From a virus: a stretch of DNA of 21,581 nt. Below, piece by piece: positions 13,354 to 19,675 of this stretch (positions are counted from its first letter, which is position 1; every line of letters begins with the position of its first letter). Position numbers and translations under genes: made by a program. The DNA lies in IMG/VR virus record IMGVR_UViG_3300035698_003132, positions 1-21,581 of that record; one strand, written 5' to 3'. A model generated the notes under the pieces. It was not told the origin of the DNA and did no database searches. It worked only from the letters and a program-made list of their open reading frames with translations.

Positions 13354-13563
13354 TTAGTTATCATCTTTTAATAATTGATGAAGTACAAGAAGTTCCCCCT
13401 CTGTTAATGTTTCTAACTTGTATTTATCCCAAGACCACTCCTCAACAAAACCACCTGTCCATGATCCAGTATCTTCCACCATTGGGTTATCCATTAATCT
13501 ATAACTTGGAGATTTACCCATTACTAATGCAATAAAATCCTCTTTATCTAAATCCCATATCAT
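13354..13563 (-). CDS. Conserved phage hypothetical protein, 69 aa
   Basis: The start is the ATG at 13563, five bases after AAGGGAGG; a GTG further upstream at 13581 is before that site and is not used. The sequence KSPSYRLMDNPMVEDTGSW, then TGGFVEEWSWD and LTEGELLVLHQLLK matches a common small phage protein type (P-S-Y-x-L-M-D-N, G-G-F-x-x-x-W-x-W, L-x-E-x-E-L). Function unknown. Confidence 0.75.
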   Translation of the reverse strand: MIWDLDKEDFIALVMGKSPSYRLMDNPMVEDTGSWTGGFVEEWSWDKYKLETLTEGELLVLHQLLKDDN

Positions 13564-13604
13564 TAATGCCTCCCTTAGCACTAGACTATAGTTCCTGTTT
13601 CTAT

Positions 13605-13685
13605 GACTCTTATAATAATAAAGAGCCTTGTTCCGAGCCTTATTGTATAGCCAGTACCATGCTATGTGAACACAGTACTGACTAT
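13605..13685 (-). promoter_or_regulatory. Structured leader before the 69-aa gene
   Basis: In the minus-strand RNA, an 11-pair stem (13685-13675 with 13657-13647, one G-U) holds a small inner hairpin TGTG-TTCA-CATA. A second hairpin (13627-13605) pairs GGCTCTT with AAGAGTC, again with one G-U. On the plus strand both G-U positions become mismatches, which supports function in the minus-strand RNA. No small gene fits here. Confidence 0.5.
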
Positions 13686-13692
13686 GGTATGA

Positions 13693-13953
13693 TTATGCTA
13701 ACTCAGTGGTAGGTCTAACATATCCTTTGGCACCAATGAATGTGCGAAGGTTACCGACTGCTGTAGTTTTGAACGCACGTACGACTTCAAGATCCAGTGG
13801 GGCTAACAGTGCATCTACCTTAGCTAAGAAAGATTCTGTGTTCTCAGCTGTTTCTATGAAGAGTGTGTCTCCTTGCTTGCTATCACTAACCTTGAGTATG
13901 TTTTCGTTAGCAATAATCACGTTCTTTACTCTAATCGCTCTTACTATATTCAT
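13693..13953 (-). CDS. Hypothetical protein, 86 aa
   Basis: The first minus-strand gene beside the divergent region. Sequence features are strand-rich: VRAIRVKNVIIANENILKV, then GDTLFIETAENTESFLAKVD and VVRAFKTTAVGNLRTFIGAKG. This looks like a small alpha/beta protein; no motif identifies it. GAAGGATAAG precedes the ATG. The G+C content of this gene seems higher than that of its neighbours. Position suggests an early protein. Confidence 0.6.
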   Translation of the reverse strand: MNIVRAIRVKNVIIANENILKVSDSKQGDTLFIETAENTESFLAKVDALLAPLDLEVVRAFKTTAVGNLRTFIGAKGYVRPTTELA

Positions 13954-13982
13954 CTTATCCTTCCTCTAATCCTATTGTATGG

Positions 13983-13994
13983 CTATAATCTAAC
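13983..13994 (-). promoter_or_regulatory. Candidate promoter of the minus-strand arm
   Basis: GTTAGATTATAG on the minus strand matches the recurring promoter-like family (compare GTTAGATTATAA at 6963-6974), about 30 bases before the first minus-strand ATG. No TTGC-type -35 box is seen at 15-17 bases, so the assignment rests on the -10 match and position. Confidence 0.35.
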
Positions 13995-14388
13995 CACCAT
14001 GTATAGCGGGGATACTAACAGAGCCCAGCCCCCGTCCACCAGACAATCACTCAGTCATCAATCAAGAAAGTCGTCAACGTAAATGGAAAGGTGGAAGACC
14101 AAAGTAGGGGGGGTGGGGTTTGTTTATATACCTCACCACTCTACTCACACACCATTTTTAACCTCTTAGCACAACATTTTACCGCTATAGCGCACTTATT
14201 ACCTATTATCCTACTAAATACGTAGTAATCAGTCCTTTTTTACTGCTTACACGATATACTATGTAACGTCACCAGACTTTAACAGCATATAGCTTGTGAC
14301 TGACATATCATCGAAGATGATATTCTGGTAGAGAGATTTTTAATCTCTCGTACTACCAGCGGTTTTAAGCTCTCCCTCGCGTGCGGGC

Positions 14389-14430
14389 GTTATAATAGGA
14401 GGTAGTTATAGAGTTATAATAAGAGTTATA
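14389..14430 (+). repeat. GTTATA short repeats (iteron-like)
   Basis: GTTATA occurs at 14389, 14405, 14413 and 14425, mostly preceded by A or AG and partly extended to GTTATAAT. One copy is within the decamer GTAGTTATAG shared with the inverted repeat at 13065-13179. They could be protein-binding iterons or operators. Confidence 0.4.
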
Positions 14431-14455
14431 CTAGGAGCTATTAGCTATTAGTACC

Positions 14456-14568
14456 GAACATACCGCTGGTATGTTCTTATATATGGTTATATATATATTA
14501 ACACCCTCTATTCGCTTAAAGGCTCATAGAGGGTTATAGGAGTTATCGTATAGTCCACTGGACTATAC
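14456..14568 (+). repeat. Two perfect 9-bp hairpins with 3-base loops
   Basis: GAACATACC-GCT-GGTATGTTC (14456-14476) and GTATAGTCC-ACT-GGACTATAC (14548-14568), with an 8-bp stem ACCCTCTA/TAGAGGGT between them. Neither 9-bp hairpin is followed by a run of T, so they are not typical terminators. They stand about 90 to 200 bases upstream of the first plus-strand gene. Confidence 0.6.
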
Positions 14569-14610
14569 TCTATTAGAGTTAATAAAAATATAAAAATATT
14601 AAAATATAAT

Positions 14611-14638
14611 TTGCTTTATACTAAATAAGCATTATATT
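14611..14638 (+). promoter_or_regulatory. Promoter for the plus-strand arm
   Basis: TTGCTT (14611-14616), a 16-base spacer and TATATT (14633-14638) lie 21 bases before the first plus-strand ATG. The same two hexamers at the same 16-base spacing occur before the portal gene (19629-19656). An AT-rich stretch lies upstream, as in strong promoters. Confidence 0.6.
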
Positions 14639-14658
14639 GTGTGGTATAGGAGGAAGTT

Positions 14659-14910
14659 ATGGGAACAAGTTATTATTGTAATGATGGTATTTTTGATGGG
14701 TATAGGGTAGTTATTGATGATGATACTATCTGTTGTTCTTCTACAGTTACAACAAATAAGAGAATGGAGGTAGATCTAGAGAGTTTACATAGGAGAGTTA
14801 GTGAGTTAGAGGAGAAGTTAAAGGTATACAGTGGGTTTTCTAGTGGAATGATAGTAGGGATATTATTAGGAGCAGTAATATCAACAGGTATAATAGCGGT
14901 GTTATTATGA
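14659..14910 (+). CDS. C-terminally anchored membrane protein, 83 aa
   Basis: The N-terminal half is polar and Cys-containing, followed by a heptad-like helix (VDLESLHRRVSELEEKLK, 38-55) and a single hydrophobic segment to the end (GMIVGILLGAVISTGIIAVL). This suggests a tail-anchored or type II protein with a coiled-coil head inside the cell. AGGAGGAAGTT precedes the ATG. It overlaps the next gene as ATGA. The neighbour is an M15-like peptidase, so a holin-like or membrane-scaffold role is possible but not shown. Confidence 0.6.
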   Translation: MGTSYYCNDGIFDGYRVVIDDDTICCSSTVTTNKRMEVDLESLHRRVSELEEKLKVYSGFSSGMIVGILLGAVISTGIIAVLL

Positions 14911-15272
14911 TATTAGTTAAGATAGAAGCAGTAGGTGGGATTAAAGATATTCACCCTAAGCTTTGGAAATACATCGGTAGAATAGCAGACCGAATAGAAA
15001 GAAGACACGGACTTGATATGCTAATTCACTCTGTTAATGGTGATAAGCATATGAGTGGAAGTTTTCACTACATTAATAGAGCGGTTGATTTCTCTGTTGT
15101 ACACAGAAATGGGTTAATCAGTAATGAAACCAGAATAAAAATAGAAGTTGGCATTAGGGATATGGTAAATGCTTATGAAAAATTACTCAGCATGGAAGGT
15201 GATATTGATTTAATCTGGTACAAAGAGAGGAGATTTTATCACATAGAGTATGACCCAAAGGGGAAGAAATGA
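14907..15272 (+). CDS. M15-like D,D-peptidase-fold protein, possible lysis enzyme
   Basis: 121 residues. KHMSGSFHYINRAVDFSVV places S52-x-H54 and D61 in the S-x-H-x4-A-x-D pattern of zinc-dependent D-Ala-D-Ala peptidases (M15/Hedgehog-DD fold), and YHIEYDPKG near the end supplies the third ligand H112, with acidic residues nearby. Such phage proteins often cut the peptidoglycan stem. There is no signal peptide, so export would need a holin, perhaps the overlapping upstream membrane protein. Its length is short for a full endolysin. Confidence 0.6.
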   Translation: MILVKIEAVGGIKDIHPKLWKYIGRIADRIERRHGLDMLIHSVNGDKHMSGSFHYINRAVDFSVVHRNGLISNETRIKIEVGIRDMVNAYEKLLSMEGDIDLIWYKERRFYHIEYDPKGKK

Positions 15273-15631
15273 GTAATGGTACAATGCCCTTCTGGTTTTT
15301 AAGACCAATAGTAGATGTGTTTTATTCTTTAAAAGACTTACATGAGCGTAGGTGTATAACACATGAGACCAAACGAGAACAAATGATGAGGCGTAGCGAA
15401 GAGGTATGGGATTCTGATACCAGGTATCTCTACATAAAAGAAGGGGGGGGGTTATATTATACTGCTGAACTAGGACAGTTTGGTTCATGGGGAGATGTAG
15501 CACATAAGTATCTTGCTATGATAACTGAAGCTGGTACCAGATATGATGGAAGTGTAAAGAAGAAAACTGTTAATTACATTACCAGGGAGAACTTTGATAA
15601 GATATGGAAGCTGACTAAGGATAGAGTATGA
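15269..15631 (+). CDS. Hypothetical protein with a G9 tract, 120 aa
   Basis: AAAGGGGAAGA precedes the ATG, which overlaps the upstream stop by four bases. The sequence has an N-terminal aromatic stretch (PFWFLRPIVDVFYSL) and later GTRYDGSVKKKTVNYITREN. A run of nine G (15443-15451) encodes Gly-Gly-Gly in the middle; slippage by one base either way soon meets a stop, giving about 65-70 residues. No family recognised. Confidence 0.6.
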   Translation: MSNGTMPFWFLRPIVDVFYSLKDLHERRCITHETKREQMMRRSEEVWDSDTRYLYIKEGGGLYYTAELGQFGSWGDVAHKYLAMITEAGTRYDGSVKKKTVNYITRENFDKIWKLTKDRV

Positions 15632-15900
15632 AAGTGTTGATTAAAGACTCTGATGGTAAGCTGATAGCAGCTCTCTTTGATACCGTGTCTGATGTGTTTA
15701 AGACTAAAGGTATAGAAGCTTTTATAGCAGAGGATGGCACTAGATATAATATTAATAAAAGAACATTTGAACCGCTATGGATGTCACCAGAGGTGTTTGA
15801 ACAAACATGGAGCGATAAGGCGGAGAAGTCTGTTGCTAGCCGTATAGACCCTGTGTTTAAAAATGAAATGAAAATAGAAACAGTAAAGGGAGAGTTTTAA
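15628..15900 (+). CDS. Hypothetical protein, 90 aa
   Basis: A strand-helix start, KVLIKDSDGKLIAALFDTVS, then GIEAFIAEDGTRYNINKRTF. It starts in an ATGA overlap with the preceding gene and ends as TAATG with the next, marking it as part of a coupled series. AGGATAGAGT is the probable ribosome site. No known motif. Confidence 0.65.
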   Translation: MKVLIKDSDGKLIAALFDTVSDVFKTKGIEAFIAEDGTRYNINKRTFEPLWMSPEVFEQTWSDKAEKSVASRIDPVFKNEMKIETVKGEF

Positions 15901-16262
15901 TGAGTAAAAAAGAAATACTTAGTAGGAAGCAGATACCCAATGCGGAAGCATTTGAGAGTGATCAGTTTGCTATTAACGTTGCTAATCAGTATCTTCCAAG
16001 CATTATGAGACTTAGATTGGAAGAAGGTGAGATACGGTTGTATCTCTATGTAAATACTCTGGTCAAAGATAAAGATGGTAAAGATATCAATGACTGGAAG
16101 AACATCTATACCGTTTATGATGGTGATCACAAGAGAGATGTACTGTTAGGATTTGTAGTAGGTATAGAATCACTGGCTAATTATGAGAGACTATTAACGG
16201 TACAAGCGAATACCAACAAATTTGAAGAAGAGATTGCTACAGATGTCAAAGAAGCGGACTAA
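15900..16262 (+). CDS. Hypothetical protein, 120 aa
   Basis: The N-terminus has SRKQIPNAEAFESDQFAINV followed by strands (IRLYLYVNTLVKDKDGKDI) and YTVYDGDHKRDVLLGFVVGI. AAAGGGAGAG lies before the ATG. The fold is probably alpha/beta; I do not recognise the family. It overlaps the next gene's likely start by 20 bases. Confidence 0.65.
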   Translation: MSKKEILSRKQIPNAEAFESDQFAINVANQYLPSIMRLRLEEGEIRLYLYVNTLVKDKDGKDINDWKNIYTVYDGDHKRDVLLGFVVGIESLANYERLLTVQANTNKFEEEIATDVKEAD

Positions 16263-16482
16263 TTGCATAAATCATAAATGCAAGATGTTCCATGGGTGTG
16301 ACTGGCAGGTTCCAATGCCTACAGGGAATCCTCATCTATGGGATTACTGTCTGATAGAAAGAGATATGTGTATATGGTATGTGCCAAAAAGGAGGGATTT
16401 AAAGAATGGCAGAGCTGGAGAGGGAAAGATTTTACTTTTGGGACAGGACACCAAGAAAGAAGTGCAAGCAGAGGCATTCTAG
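16243..16482 (+). CDS. Cys-rich small protein, possible zinc-binding, 79 aa
   Basis: The start is taken at the ATG at 16243 (MSKKRTNCINHKCKMF) rather than at 16222, because the region between is read in the preceding gene's frame and lacks a site. Cys at 8, 13, 19, 36 and 43, with nearby His, suggest a zinc ribbon-like module. The last 26 codons overlap the following gene in another frame. Function unknown. Confidence 0.6.
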   Translation: MSKKRTNCINHKCKMFHGCDWQVPMPTGNPHLWDYCLIERDMCIWYVPKRRDLKNGRAGEGKILLLGQDTKKEVQAEAF

Positions 16483-16615
16483 GTATGGCTATTCTGTGGG
16501 ATCTGGTAGATCCTGGTGGATCACCGTGAATGGTAAAATGATTGAAAAGATAAATGGTCTTGGTAAAACAATGGCAAGACTAGAGGAGTTAAGGGAAAGT
16601 GAAAAAGAAGTATAA
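16406..16615 (+). CDS. Basic hypothetical protein, 69 aa
   Basis: AGGAGG lies ten bases before the ATG. The protein is basic and aromatic (FYFWDRTPRKKCKQRHSRYG, then SWWITVNGKMIEKINGLGKT), typical of small phage proteins with a beta hairpin carrying V-N-G-K. It overlaps the end of the Cys-rich gene by 77 bases and the HNH start by 17. Such a long overlap is unusual, and the C-terminus of the upstream gene or this gene might be misassigned, but both frames look coding. Confidence 0.55.
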   Translation: MAELERERFYFWDRTPRKKCKQRHSRYGYSVGSGRSWWITVNGKMIEKINGLGKTMARLEELRESEKEV

Positions 16616-17057
16616 CAAGGCAGAATTCATGGAAAAGATGTATCCATTCCACAAAAACTTCACTGCCAAACAATATAAGAAACTGTCTGGCAAGTTAGGC
16701 AATCTTCGATCTTCGCTAAAGAAGAGGGCTTTAGATGCTGGATTAAGGTTTGATGTAACTACAGAACAGTTACGCAAGCTATTCTATGATAGCTATGGTA
16801 AGAAGTGTAAGTACTGTGGAGAAACAGTATTAAAGTTTAATAAGACTAATCAAATTACTTGTGATCATATCCTTCCGCTACAGAAGGGTGGTCATAGTAC
16901 CATAAGTAACCTACAGTTGATTTGTGCGGCATGCAATAGGAGAAAGAGTTATCTTTATGAAAATGACTTCTTAACTATTATCTTGTGGGTAAGGAAACAG
17001 AATGATGAGATTAAGCATTATCTGCTTAGACAGATGGCTAAGGGGGGTGATTTCTAA
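16599..17057 (+). CDS. HNH endonuclease
   Basis: 152 residues. A zinc pair C70-x2-C73 and C109-x2-C112 flanks the HNH core: D89-H90 in TCDHILPLQKGGH, N104 in ISNLQLIC, and N113 in CNRRK. This is the classic phage HNH arrangement with two CxxC zinc ligands. Starts with GTG after AGTTAAGGGAAA. Lying just upstream of the terminase genes, as many phage HNH proteins do, it may help packaging (cos or headful cleavage) or be a homing-type nuclease; a basic helical N-terminus (about 1-60) probably binds DNA. Confidence 0.88.
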   Translation: MKKKYNKAEFMEKMYPFHKNFTAKQYKKLSGKLGNLRSSLKKRALDAGLRFDVTTEQLRKLFYDSYGKKCKYCGETVLKFNKTNQITCDHILPLQKGGHSTISNLQLICAACNRRKSYLYENDFLTIILWVRKQNDEIKHYLLRQMAKGGDF

Positions 17058-17881
17058 TGGAGAAAAGAACAATCAAGCATAAAGATGAAAGAGGCGTAAC
17101 AGAATATATAATATATACCAAAGAAGAAGCTGATGAAGCTGGCATAGAGTATCTATACTGGCATGATGCGGAGAAGGGTAAGTATTGCATATCTGATGAC
17201 GGCTATGTTGCCATGTGTATAGACGCTAGGTGGCATCAGGAGCATGCTATCAGACCTCATTCACCTATGAATAAGTGGGTAAGGACTCCCTATGGTGGAG
17301 CTTATGCTAAGCCAGGTCGGAATACAGCTCCGTTAATTGTAGCTGAAAGAGAAAAGAAGAATGGTATAAACGGAAAGAAATACTTAACTGGAGCAAGACA
17401 GAGAAGAGGAGTACAAATAGCACGATTATACGCTAGAACCCATGATCTTGAATACTCAATACAGGAGCTTGAATCAAAGAATCCTGATTGGGGATACATG
17501 AACTGGAAAGCATGGTGTAAATCAGAGGAGTTTAAAGGCATGGTTGGAGATGAATTGACAAAAATACTAACAGAAAAAGGATTTGACAGAGCGCAGACAC
17601 TAGACTTGTTAAAAAGGACACTTGGCATAGCAGAGAGAAAACAGAATGTAGGGGCTCTATTGAAAGCATTTGAGCTATTAGCTAAGATGCATGGTATGGA
17701 TAGACCTTCACAGACTAAAACTACAAATATACTTGAGGCTAGAAAGGTAGACGGATACCTTAGTGATGCAAACAAAGAAGAAGAGATGGTTGAATATAGA
17801 GCAACAAAGAAAGAGGTTATTATTGATAGCTCTGAACCAAAAATAAATAAAGGGGAGATAAGTTTTGAGCAAGATGACTAA
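17057..17881 (+). CDS. Probable terminase small subunit
   Basis: A 274-residue protein two genes upstream of the large terminase. The N-terminal part contains KYCISDDGYVAMCIDARWHQ and WVRTPYGGAYAKPGRNTAP; the central part is helical and basic; and GIAERKQNVGALLKAFELLA ends KMHGMDRPSQ, a pattern (A-x-x-x-N-x-x-A-L-K-A-x-E-x-x-A-K-x-H-G-M) typical of small terminases. The C-terminus is acidic. The start overlaps the HNH stop as TAATG. Recognition is by pattern and position; the N-terminal region is larger than usual. Confidence 0.6.
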   Translation: MEKRTIKHKDERGVTEYIIYTKEEADEAGIEYLYWHDAEKGKYCISDDGYVAMCIDARWHQEHAIRPHSPMNKWVRTPYGGAYAKPGRNTAPLIVAEREKKNGINGKKYLTGARQRRGVQIARLYARTHDLEYSIQELESKNPDWGYMNWKAWCKSEEFKGMVGDELTKILTEKGFDRAQTLDLLKRTLGIAERKQNVGALLKAFELLAKMHGMDRPSQTKTTNILEARKVDGYLSDANKEEEMVEYRATKKEVIIDSSEPKINKGEISFEQDD

Positions 17882-18131
17882 ACTTACATGGGAAGAAGCT
17901 GAAGACTTCCTTGGATTCTTAGTTAGAAGTGGCTATGCTATTGATATAAACATGGATAGAACACCAGATAACGTAGAATACATAATGGCTATACATGATC
18001 TAGACGGTGGCATACTTGCGTCTGCTAATGTTGAATATGATATTGATATATCAACTCTGGTAATAAGATGTTTAGATGACTATTTAACTACACAAGATGG
18101 TAAAACAATGGAACTTATATGGCAACAATAG
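17865..18131 (+). CDS. Hypothetical protein between the terminase genes, 88 aa
   Basis: Starts with TTG, seven bases after GGGGAG, overlapping the previous gene's end; an ATG nine bases later is too far from the site to be preferred. The sequence reads WEEAEDFLGFLVRSGYAIDI, then MAIHDLDGGILASANVEY, a small alpha/beta fold. It overlaps the terminase start by 13 bases. Family unknown. Confidence 0.6.
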   Translation: MSKMTKLTWEEAEDFLGFLVRSGYAIDINMDRTPDNVEYIMAIHDLDGGILASANVEYDIDISTLVIRCLDDYLTTQDGKTMELIWQQ

Positions 18132-19618
18132 ACCAGAAAGCTGTTCTAAGATCAAAGCTTAAATCTAATATGGGTGTATTTGGTAAGGTATGCTTACCAA
18201 CAGCATATAAGAAAGATACACCACCGTTCCATAATGAAATATACAAGAAGATAGGCGATGAATCAGAGAAGAGAGTATTGATAGCAGCTCCTCGCGGAAC
18301 AGCTAAGAGTACCATTGTAAGTCTGATTCTGCCTATGTATCAGATTATGAATAAGAAGCCTAGTGAAGATTTGTTCATTGTCATCATATCAGAATCACGT
18401 CCTCAGAGTATTAACTTCTTATCTAGGATAAAAGACCATTTGGAAGATTCAGAACCTATACGAGATATATATGGGGACTTTGGTGAGAGAACTGCACATA
18501 AGTGGAGAGAGGATGACATAGTTCTGAAGAATGGAGCAAGAGTAGTTGCTATTGGTACTGGCTCTAGAATTCGTGGATATATCACAAAGGATACTAGACC
18601 CACTCTGATAATCATGGACGACATAGAGTCTGAAACTAATGCTCTGACCAGAGAAGCTAGGGCTAAGAATAAGAAGTGGGTTACCCAGGCAGTTCTTCCT
18701 TCGCTGTCTGATGACGGCAGAGCAATAATGATTGGTACAGTTATATCTGAAGACTGTTTTTTATACTGGGCTAAGAATAGCACGGTGTGGACTGTGTTGT
18801 GGTTCAGTATTCTTGATGAAGAAGGTAATACAATTTGGGAAAGTAAGTTTCCAATGGAGAGGATCAAGCGAATAAAGCGTGACTTCGAGGAGGTTGGAGA
18901 CATAAATGGGTTCTTCCAGGAGTATATGAATGAGGCTCAATCACCTGACAGTGCTCCTTTTAGACCAGAGTTCATACACTTACATCACTATGATTTGCTG
19001 AAAGATGCAGAAGGAGAATGGTATCTCAGTTCTAGTGTAGTTGGAAGAGAAGATGGTGAGATAACAAAGATACCAGTAGACTTGTATCAGGGAGTAGATC
19101 CTGCGTCATCTCTTGCAACTACTGCTGATTACTTTGTGGTAATAACTTTAGCAGTTGATGCTGAAGAGAATATTTATATTGTCGATGCAGTACATAGGAA
19201 GATACAACCATCATTACAACCAAGGCTTCTAATAGACAAGTTTAAACAGTTCAGACCTAAAAAGATGAAGATAGAGACGGTTGCTTACCAGGAGGCTCTT
19301 AGGGACAGCACTAGGGCTATTATGAGGGAAGAGAAGCTATACATACCAGGACTAGAGAAGGGTGTGAAGCCAAGAAACTCTAAGAGCGAGAGGTTATTGA
19401 GTCTGGTGCCTAGATTAGCTAGGAAGAAGTTTTTCTTTAGAAGTGAGGACATAGATATTCAAAGAGAATTCTTATCATACCCAAAAGGTAAGAACGATGA
19501 CTACATGGATGCAATCTGGACTGCTATGCAGGGCATGATACCATGTAGAAGAAAGGAAGTTAATTCTTTTGAGAAGAAGAAGATCATAAAAAAAATGTAC
19601 GATTGGATGACATTATGA
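18119..19618 (+). CDS. Terminase large subunit
   Basis: 499 residues with an N-terminal ATPase and C-terminal nuclease. Walker A is APRGTAKS (57-64), Walker B LIIMDDIE (163-170), and IGTVIS (205-210) resembles the coupling motif. The nuclease has D327 in QGVDPASS, E386 in KIETVAY and D461/D464 in KNDDYMDA, the typical RNase H-like metal residues. It packages DNA into the procapsid at the portal. The start overlaps the upstream gene by 13 bases and has only a weak ribosome site. The portal gene follows after 57 bases that contain a promoter. Confidence 0.93.
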   Translation: MATIDQKAVLRSKLKSNMGVFGKVCLPTAYKKDTPPFHNEIYKKIGDESEKRVLIAAPRGTAKSTIVSLILPMYQIMNKKPSEDLFIVIISESRPQSINFLSRIKDHLEDSEPIRDIYGDFGERTAHKWREDDIVLKNGARVVAIGTGSRIRGYITKDTRPTLIIMDDIESETNALTREARAKNKKWVTQAVLPSLSDDGRAIMIGTVISEDCFLYWAKNSTVWTVLWFSILDEEGNTIWESKFPMERIKRIKRDFEEVGDINGFFQEYMNEAQSPDSAPFRPEFIHLHHYDLLKDAEGEWYLSSSVVGREDGEITKIPVDLYQGVDPASSLATTADYFVVITLAVDAEENIYIVDAVHRKIQPSLQPRLLIDKFKQFRPKKMKIETVAYQEALRDSTRAIMREEKLYIPGLEKGVKPRNSKSERLLSLVPRLARKKFFFRSEDIDIQREFLSYPKGKNDDYMDAIWTAMQGMIPCRRKEVNSFEKKKIIKKMYDWMTL

Positions 19619-19628
19619 GAAATAAAAC

Positions 19629-19656
19629 TTGCTTTTTGGCAAAAAAAGGTTATATT
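19629..19656 (+). promoter_or_regulatory. Promoter for the portal gene
   Basis: TTGCTT (19629-19634), a 16-base spacer and TATATT (19651-19656) extended to TATATTATAAAG. Both hexamers and spacer are the same as in the promoter at 14611-14638, and the extended block matches the minus-strand copy at 13050-13061. The ATG lies 20 bases downstream, preceded by AGAGGT. Confidence 0.6.
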
Positions 19657-19675
19657 ATAAAGACAGAGGTATCCT

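Larger units (their letters stand above)
13954..14658. other. 705-base divergent non-coding region, possible origin and control region
   Basis: No start codon with a ribosome site opens a gene on either strand. It contains a run of perfect short-loop hairpins: 14305-14323 (8 bp, loop GAA), 14325-14359 (7+7 bp with a bulge), 14456-14476 (9 bp, loop GCT), 14503-14534 (about 8 bp) and 14548-14568 (9 bp, loop ACT). A G-rich block (G7-T-G4, about 14107-14118) and AT-rich repeats of GTTATA are also present. Divergent transcription, strong secondary structure and AT-rich repeats suit a replication origin or a large structured RNA; the sequence alone does not decide. Confidence 0.5.

Noticed and set aside
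13706-14082. Plus-strand frames over the 86-aa gene and into the divergent region
   Set aside because: No ribosome site; the minus-strand frame has a good one and fits the operon direction.
14102-14121. G-quadruplex in the G7-T-G4 block
   Set aside because: Only two G tracts separated by one T; a four-tract quadruplex cannot be formed clearly within the block.
17302-18903. Minus-strand frames opposite the terminase genes
   Set aside because: Antisense to well-supported terminase genes and without ribosome sites or known motifs.
19629-19650. T5-GGC-A5 fold after the terminase gene read as a terminator
   Set aside because: A/T-only stem without a GC core or following T run; the segment is better explained as -35 box and spacer.
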